Assembly: GCA_030674185.1 (NCBI GenBank)
Contig: CM060305.1
Coordinates: 169,615,995-169,679,994 of the forward strand
Length of the DNA stretch: 64,000 nt
Direction of reading: 5' to 3'
DNA from: Monoplex corrugatus
Lineage: Eukaryota; Mollusca; Gastropoda; Littorinimorpha; Ranellidae
Shown here: one piece after another, positions 57,640-64,000 of the stretch
Numbering within the stretch: the stretch's first letter is position 1
How the letters are laid out: each line of letters starts with the position of its first letter
Position numbers and translations under genes: made by a program
The notes under the pieces: generated by a model
The model's database searches: none
Told to the model about the DNA's origin: nothing
Seen by the model: the letters and a program-made list of their open reading frames with translations, nothing else

Positions 57640-59005
57640 AAGGACAGTTAAACAAAATGCATCACATAATGCCAAGAAACTGGATCTCCAAACAAACCCT
57701 GCCAAAGCACAGGTCCTGTTCTGCACTTTTGACAGCAAAATAGCTGGTAAAGACGGCCCACTAGTTACGTTAAAAAAGAAACAACAAAACTGAATACGTA
57801 AGTTTTGACAGAATGCTGACGTTCAAAAAATATGTTCAGTCCACTATGCTCAAGTGTAAAATAAAACCTGTCCATCCTTAAAGTTATGGCAGCCGAAGGT
57901 ATTGAACATAATCTCTTCCACCTGTACCTAACTGTAATACCAAGTGTTATCAAGTATGGATTTGGCCTCATAATGTTGTTACAGACCTATCCTTTGAAAT
58001 CAGACGGAATGGAAAAATGAAGCAATGAGAGTGACCTTTGGAACCACAAGACATCCCCACAGAGACTATGTGGTATCTGCTTCATTCAGCTTCCTGCAAT
58101 GCAGTCAATACCCAAAGTAGAACCAGTAAAAGCTTTTTTCAGGCAAACCCGTAGAATCTGCATTACAAGACGGTTAAGACGCGATAAAAGGTGGTCAAGT
58201 TCGAAATGGAAAGTCATGGAAGAATACATTCAACAAATATGCTAGCCAACTAAAGTCAAATGGACAAAAGAATGGGGAAATATCTAAATTGTTTCAAAAG
58301 CCTTGACAAAACAATCATACTCAAACATCTAGACAGACAGTTGAACAAATGCCATAAGGTACAACTGACACAAATATCAAACTATTCATTGACAGAATGA
58401 TGGCTCAGTCACCAAAAACAAATGTGGGTGGATTTTCACTGTCAAACATCAGAATGTGAAGAAAATGCTGCATATAAAATCACAATGTCCAGTTTAATGA
58501 TGGAATTTGAGTCAGTCATGCATGGTCTAAAACAGTTAATTTCAATAGATGATGACAAAAATGTCAGTCAAACCTTCATCTTGACTACTTCAAAAGTGCA
58601 AAATGGAATAGGAACTCCAGACTGACATGAAGCGATAAGCAGTATCAAGCCATAAATGCTCGCATGGATATACTGTTTTGGGCATGCTTGTGTAAAGGTA
58701 AATGAACAAGCTGACAAATTCGCTGGTACAGCCACTACAATAGCCTATTGTTTTGGATCTCTATTCAGTCTGTGTCAAAGAAGATCCAAGTTCTTCAGGA
58801 ACCTAAAATCATACCTTCATGAACAAACTTTGGGTCATCATATCGTCAATGATCTTGCTCACAAAGGAACAGTGGTAGAGGCCAAAAATCCACTATTAGA
58901 GATAAATGAAGAGCCATCTTCAATCAAACATTGGCACAGTCTCATAGGTAACACAGCACAGACTCCTGCAGCACAAAATGGGAAATATTTGGGCTTTCAC
59001 TAAAG
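57640..59005 (+). pseudogene. LINE remnant with RT C-terminus and RNase H (I/jockey-like)
   Basis: The plus strand reads LDLQTNPAKAQVLFCTFDSK and IAGKDGPLVTL (polymerase palm, end). After several breaks come KVMAAEGIEHNLF and ITMSSLMMEFESVMHGLKQL (RNase H, Glu helix), then FGHACVKVNEQADKFAGTA, the last RNase H motif (normally GH.GV.GNE.AD). The order polymerase, then RNase H, is that of I-clade LINEs. Many stops make it long dead. Confidence 0.75.
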
Positions 59006-59484
59006 AAATTGAAATGGCTATAAAAAGGGGACCAAAGAAGAATGGTGGGCAAAATGTAAGTGACATGAAAAAGGGTGTATGTATGTGGAAAGAGTAGTGG
59101 TGAACTTTTTATTTTTCTGAGATGTTGGAGGATAGGTTGAAGGATTTAAGGTGATTGGGATGATGGTGTTGGGGAGCAGACAGTGCACACATTTTGTGTC
59201 GTCTAAGGGTGGTTTCTGTGACATAGTCGTGTGCGGTGTTGGTACAGTCCATTCATGCTTTGGATGGGTGGGTGGGCTTGTTTTGTCCATCTCCACCAAA
59301 TTTTAATTTATCTTAAGGCTGTAACGTGAAGGTAATTTGGGTTAGTGGGAAGATGATCTGTGCTGAGTGAAAGTCAATGTGTGGTATTCTATGCTGTTCC
59401 TACAGGTTTGTCTTTTGGATGGAGTGGAACAGTCAGACCAGAGGAGGAGGATTGTCTTGTTTTGGTGGGCTGGCAATATGTGCA
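59006..59484. other. Intergenic sequence, no feature seen
   Basis: Nothing recognised. A minus-strand Pro/Thr-rich frame of 93 codons has no domain. Confidence 0.45.
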
Positions 59485-59675
59485 TGGGTATGTGGTATGT
59501 GGTCAGGATGGTGGTATGTGGTATGTGGTCAGGATGGTGGTATGTGGTCAGGATGGTGGTATGTGATATGTGGTCAGGATGGTGGTATGTGGTCAGGATG
59601 GTGGTATGTGGTCAGGATGGTGGTATGTGGTCAGGATGGTGATATGTGGTATATGGTCAGGATGGTGGTATGTTC
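59485..59675. repeat. 19-bp tandem repeat (GGTCAGGATGGTGGTATGT)
   Basis: About nine units, some with an extra GGTATGT. The Trp/Val/Met-rich frames across it are translations of the repeat. Confidence 0.95.
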
Positions 59676-60447
59676 CTGATGGTTTTACATGAGGTAGTTG
59701 GGAGCTTGCAGCAGGTCTAGATGCTGGCTTGAAGATGTGTTAAAGTGTGGATGGTGCGGATCCTTGGACAACAGGCGATACTCTGTGGGAAGGGAGGGGA
59801 TCTGTCTGTGGTGTGGGGACTTTGAACAAGACTGTGCTTGCACAAGAGCAGATTCTAGCTACCTGATGGTAGTTTTGGATTAAACTGAACACCCAGGCCA
59901 TGTTTGTGATATTTTTGCTGTTGTTGTTTCCTCTGTGTGTGTGTTGGGGGAGGGGTGTTCATGGGACACTGTGAACGGAGAGACACAGTTCATTGCAATA
60001 CAGCTCAAGTTGTTTAAATGACAAAATGAAACACAGATAACACAGAACCAATACACTAGACAGGACCTTAAGATCTTGCCAGCATGCAGGGTTTATGTGC
60101 AGACATATGCCATTTTCATTTGGATCTTTTTCATCAGTGCATACATATTTTATGCCAACCATGTAGAAGCTATCTTAATAGCTCTCTTCCATCAAATGGC
60201 TTTTGAAGTGTCTTAATTTAGAAACTTAACTACGCCTGACTCCTTGGTACAACAACAACAACAACAACAACATTAAGTATGAAAATCTACGCATAACCTT
60301 GCAAAGCTGTTTGCCAAATACAATTTCTATCACAACCTCAAAGAAAGAAAAAAATCACGCCTATTCAAAATTATATTTTCATGACATGCCATTGGGTCAA
60401 CATTCATTTACAAGTACCTCTTAAATTTTCACAATGATTTTGATCAT
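59676..60447. other. Intergenic sequence, no feature seen
   Basis: An (AAC)n tract lies at about 60250-60272. No gene recognised. Confidence 0.45.
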
Positions 60448-60453
60448 TCACAC

Positions 60454-60510
<57 letters not shown>
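60448..60510. repeat. (CA)n microsatellite
   Basis: About 30 CA units. Confidence 0.95.
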
Positions 60511-60511
<1 letters not shown>

Positions 60512-60965
60512 CCTTACTCTGTGCCAGGTTGAACCAATCAACAAGATTCTCCTTTATAAAAAGAACTAATGGGAAAGCTGAGAAGCAGAAGGACAAGCCT
60601 GTCTGGGAAAAGAACAGACAAACAGATACATACACACAACTGTAAAACTAATTCAGATAACCACTGATTCTGTGACTATCATTGTTGAATATGTCCAGGC
60701 ACAAGAATGAACAGACTACATCTCAATTTTCAGGTCATACTTCAACCATTTCAGCTATACCCAGTTAATGATGTATCATTTTTAATGGACAATAAAAAAG
60801 AAAACAAAAACAAAAAAACAACCAACCAGCCAATTACCAAACAGATAGGCCCACAATGTTGAATTATTCAGACAACAATGTCCCAACCCCCAACCAACCA
60901 AAAATACATGCCTTCTCTACATTTAAAACACAGGGTCCATAAAGACATCATATCATTCCTGTGTA

Positions 60966-62215
60966 CAAGGGGTATCCTAGAAGTCCTCAGCCTCACCAAT
61001 AATTAGTTACAAGAATGAAATCTGGCACACATATGCAAGTGCATCTCAGAAGGCAACATACAAAGATGAGCATTAATGTTTTGTTTGATATGACATCAGG
61101 AGATTTCAATATGTCATACCCCAAGTTTCTGAGAAGAAAAAAAAAGACAGCAAAGCGTGCTATCATTTCTTTTTGCTGAAAGAAAGCCAGACTAGTAGAG
61201 AAACCTAAGACAAACAGTTGAGGCGTATGGGAAGGACGCATTTTCCTATTCATTGTTGTGAAATGAAAGTTGGTGGGGAGTGTGAGGCTTTTATGATGAA
61301 AAATGTAAGGGAAGACCAAAAACAGCCAATGACTTAGTGCTGGATACAGTAATGGCTGACAGAAATGTAACCATTCATGATATTAACACCTTAGCATCCT
61401 TTGTACAAGAGGCCATAGAATTCTGACCAGTAAATTGCAGATGACAAAGGTCTCAGCAAAGTGGGTGTCAAAACTTTTGACAGATGAACAGAAATGCACA
61501 TGATTCACCCTTTCCTGAGACAATCTGCAACATTTTGAAGCTGATCCCCCAGCCTTTAATGCCCAGTTTGTTCCTGCTGATGAAACTTGGGTCTACCCAT
61601 TACACCTGAGTAAAGAACAATCAAAACAACACAAGTATCTTGATTCTTCCATTCCAAAGAAGGCAAGGGTCATAACTTTTACTGGTAAGATGGTGGATAC
61701 AATTTTCTAGAATGCTGACGAATATCTGCTTGGCAGCTATCTTGAAAAGTGTCTAACAGTCAATGGACAATATTATTCTTCCTTGCTGGGTCATCCTTGA
61801 TCAGCTATCATCACAAAAGGCACAGGAAAGATAACACAAGATATGTTTCAGCAAGACAATACACCTTCACGTAAGTCACCTGTTCCCATGGTTATCATCA
61901 GTGAATATTATTTTGAAATCATTGACTACCCAACCTATTTGCCAAACTTTGGCCCCTTGGATTACCACTTGTTCCCAAATTGGGAAAAAAAACTCCAACT
62001 AGGTAGAGATCTGACTGTGACAATGGCATCATAAATGCTGTGAATGCCTTACTTCAAGTGCTCCAAAAGCTCTTCCAGAACGGCATAGAGGCACTGAAGC
62101 ATTCCTGGAGAAACTGTGTGGAGTTGAAAGGGGACTATGTTGAAAAATAGGTGTGAAAAGAATTGTATAATATACCCTTTCTATTGAGGCCCAAGAACTT
62201 TCGGGATATCCCTTG
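60966..62215 (+). mobile_element. mariner-family DNA transposon (1250 bp), dead
   Basis: TA dinucleotides flank both ends (60964-60965 and 62216-62217). The left end CAAGGGGTATCC continues TAGAAGTCCT; the inverted right end CAAGGGATATCC continues CGAAAGTTCT. About 20 of the first 27 positions agree. The length is that of a complete mariner. Confidence 0.85.
61130..62150 (+). pseudogene. mariner transposase, multiply broken
   Basis: Recognisable parts in order: an N-terminal helix-turn-helix region in shifted frames; GRPKTANDLVLDTV at about 61312; the first catalytic block PADETWVYPLHLSKEQS; YLEKCLTVNGQYYSSLL; then MFQQDNTPSRKS (normally HDNAPAH), and IIDYPTYLPNFGPLDYHLFP, the conserved S/GPSDYHLFP block. 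Stops and frameshifts separate them, so no functional transposase remains. Confidence 0.85.
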
Positions 62216-63304
62216 TAGTAAGCGTGTCTTTATCACATAAAACAATATCACATATTCCATAGTCAACAAAACATAAATGAAAAATAATAAGCTGATGAGG
62301 TCTCCATTCTGAACAACACGTAAATACACGCCTAGGTTTGATGTAAATATACACACCATGCAAATCAAACATTTGATTATTGCTGTAAACATTAACATAA
62401 AATAGAAGCAACGAAAGATACCACAGTCAGTCTGTACATAATTTTTCATACCCAACTTCCAACAACAAAAATGTAAAGCTGATTATTGAAAGCCCCCAAA
62501 AATGTTTGTACATAAGCATAACTCATTCAAGAAATAGCAATGGTTTCTTTGTATATTATAAACATTTTTCATAAAAACAAAATTGATTGCAATGCAAATA
62601 AACATAATTTCTTTGGTTTGGTGGGCAGGAGCATTAAATTTCTTTGAATTTTCACCCTGTCTCACCCACTCTTTCAAAGCAAACCACCACCGCCCAATAA
62701 AAAGCCCCATAAAAAAACAAAACATTCATGGATGCTTTTTCTTTAATAGCGATCTCACTCAGAATATGGACTAAAGAAGCAAATTAATCTACTTTTGATA
62801 CAACTATGCATCACTAAGGACCCTCATTTCGTTTTCTGCCAAAATCTGTCCTCATCTTGTCTCTGTATTTCAATGTTTTATGCATTTATTCTTTGTTAGC
62901 GTTTGTATATGCTTGACAAAGGTCTGTTGGCTGAAAACTTGTGCCTGTCTTGCCTTGTCTTGGTGTATCAAATGCACGTTCTGATTCTGTTTGGGGGTAT
63001 TTTCTAATTCCTGACTTATAGCACAGAACAGAAAGACATACCCAATTATCCCATCCTCTGCCACTCCACCACCTAAACAAACAAAACTGTACCCAAATAA
63101 GATGCACTCCAACCCTCACCCCACTCCCACCCACCAGAAAGTTGAATAAATCATCAAGCCAGTCACCTTTTCTGCCAGTTTACACATAAAGCCGATCACA
63201 ACAATCTTTGAGGTTAAAATTAGAGATGATCTGTTTAAGAAGCAGATGAGAAATTTTCTGGATCGGCTAATTTCATTTCTGGGCATACGAATATTATGAA
63301 TCAT
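62216..63304. other. Intergenic sequence with a repeat scrap
   Basis: The block at 62908-62990 (ATGCTTGACAAAGGTCTGTT, GGCTGAAAACTTGTGCCTGTC) matches 34858-34925. No gene recognised. Confidence 0.5.
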
Positions 63305-63388
63305 CATGAAAAACACAAAAATGTTATGTATTCTCCAATTTTGCTTTGTACACAAACACAAACCTGCAATAAAGCACAATCCAACACC

Positions 63389-63420
<32 letters not shown>

Positions 63421-63510
63421 GAAAAAATAGAAAAATGTTATTCTCCAATTTTGTTTTGTACACAAAACACAAATCCACAATAAGATAGGCCTACAATCCA
63501 ACAAAAAGCA
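63305..63510. repeat. Duplication of ~100 bp around a poly-A tract
   Basis: ATTCTCCAATTTTG, TTTTGTACACAAA and CACAA appear on both sides of a 29-bp poly-A run at 63389-63417, with small changes. Confidence 0.8.
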
Positions 63511-63699
63511 ATCCCCTTTACCCAACAAACTGACTAGCAACATTGAGTTTACTGCATTGTAAATGAAGACTTCCAGAGAATAACATTAATTATATAATAC
63601 AGATAATACTTCTGCCAATGGTAACAGTTATAAAAGCTTAACACAGTCTGATCAGCCATACACATCAACAAAAATATACACATTCTCATAAGTTATATA

Positions 63700-63896
63700 C
63701 ACTTTGACTAGTTACATCTGATAACAAAATTAAATACCAACGAACTCTGACAAGATAACAAAATTAAATACCAACGAACTTTGACAAGTTACATCTGATA
63801 ATGAAAATTACGTGTGAACATAATTTGACCAGTTACATATGATAAAAATAATATGTCAACATAATCTGACCAGTTACATCCGACAACAAAATCATA
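63700..63896. repeat. Imperfect ~50-bp tandem repeat
   Basis: Units contain AGTTACATCTGATAACAAAA, CCAACGAACT/TCAACATAAT and CTGACAAG/CTGACCAG. Confidence 0.8.
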
Positions 63897-64000
63897 AATC
63901 TTGTTCCATTATCAGTGTTAAAAATACAAACTTTCCTTTTTCAGGTAAAAGAAAGGGTCAAAAGGTACATAAATTACAGACATGTCTTGACTGGATTTGA

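Overview
The window is nuclear DNA of an animal, most likely a mollusc and perhaps a gastropod. The base composition is AT-rich, genes are sparse and intron-split, and microsatellites, minisatellites and decayed transposons are everywhere. The mollusc assignment is inference. It rests on the gene's similarity to bilaterian TNRC6/GW182 and on tRNA-headed SINEs of a kind I associate with gastropods.

One conserved cellular gene is visible: a TNRC6/GW182 (gawky) orthologue on the minus strand, the scaffold that links Argonaute-miRNA complexes to poly(A)-binding protein and deadenylases. Seven coding exons join in phase: 34556-34422, 32687-30638, 29765-29649, 28837-28754, 23769-23712, 20912-19335 and 14420-14350. 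They encode the GW-rich Argonaute-binding region, a UBA-like domain split over two exons, a Gln-rich region, a PAM2 motif and the first strand of the RRM. A 10-nt coding microexon at about 38.1 kb may carry the start codon. Possible untranslated first exons and a promoter lie at 39.4 and 45.4-46.3 kb. The rest of the RRM and the C-terminal silencing exons were not recognised between 1 and 14349. The large GW exon has lost one base near 32487.

The introns and flanks are packed with mobile DNA. (1) TTAA-targeting elements: a 2269-bp piggyBac (24931-27199) with three lesions; a 1065-bp relative (32964-34028) whose catalytic domain is deleted in frame; and four 72-bp palindromic foldback elements, three of them nested inside a related TTAA element. 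(2) LINE remnants of at least three kinds, including a stack of three elements at 46.9-51.4 kb that can be unpicked by target-site duplications. (3) A dead mariner (60966-62215). (4) SINE copies and a four-unit tandem tRNA-like array (52.18-52.70 kb), one unit of which is split by a foldback element. (5) Two large intronic minisatellites, 39 bp x about 43 (11433-13098) and 58 bp x 34 (21423-23395), plus many CA/TG tracts.

Layout: 1-14.3 kb, intron or 3' flank with no recognised coding exon; 14.35-34.6 kb, the TNRC6 coding body with transposons in its introns; 34.6-46.3 kb, probable 5' introns and promoter; 46.3-64 kb, intergenic transposon graveyard and simple repeats.
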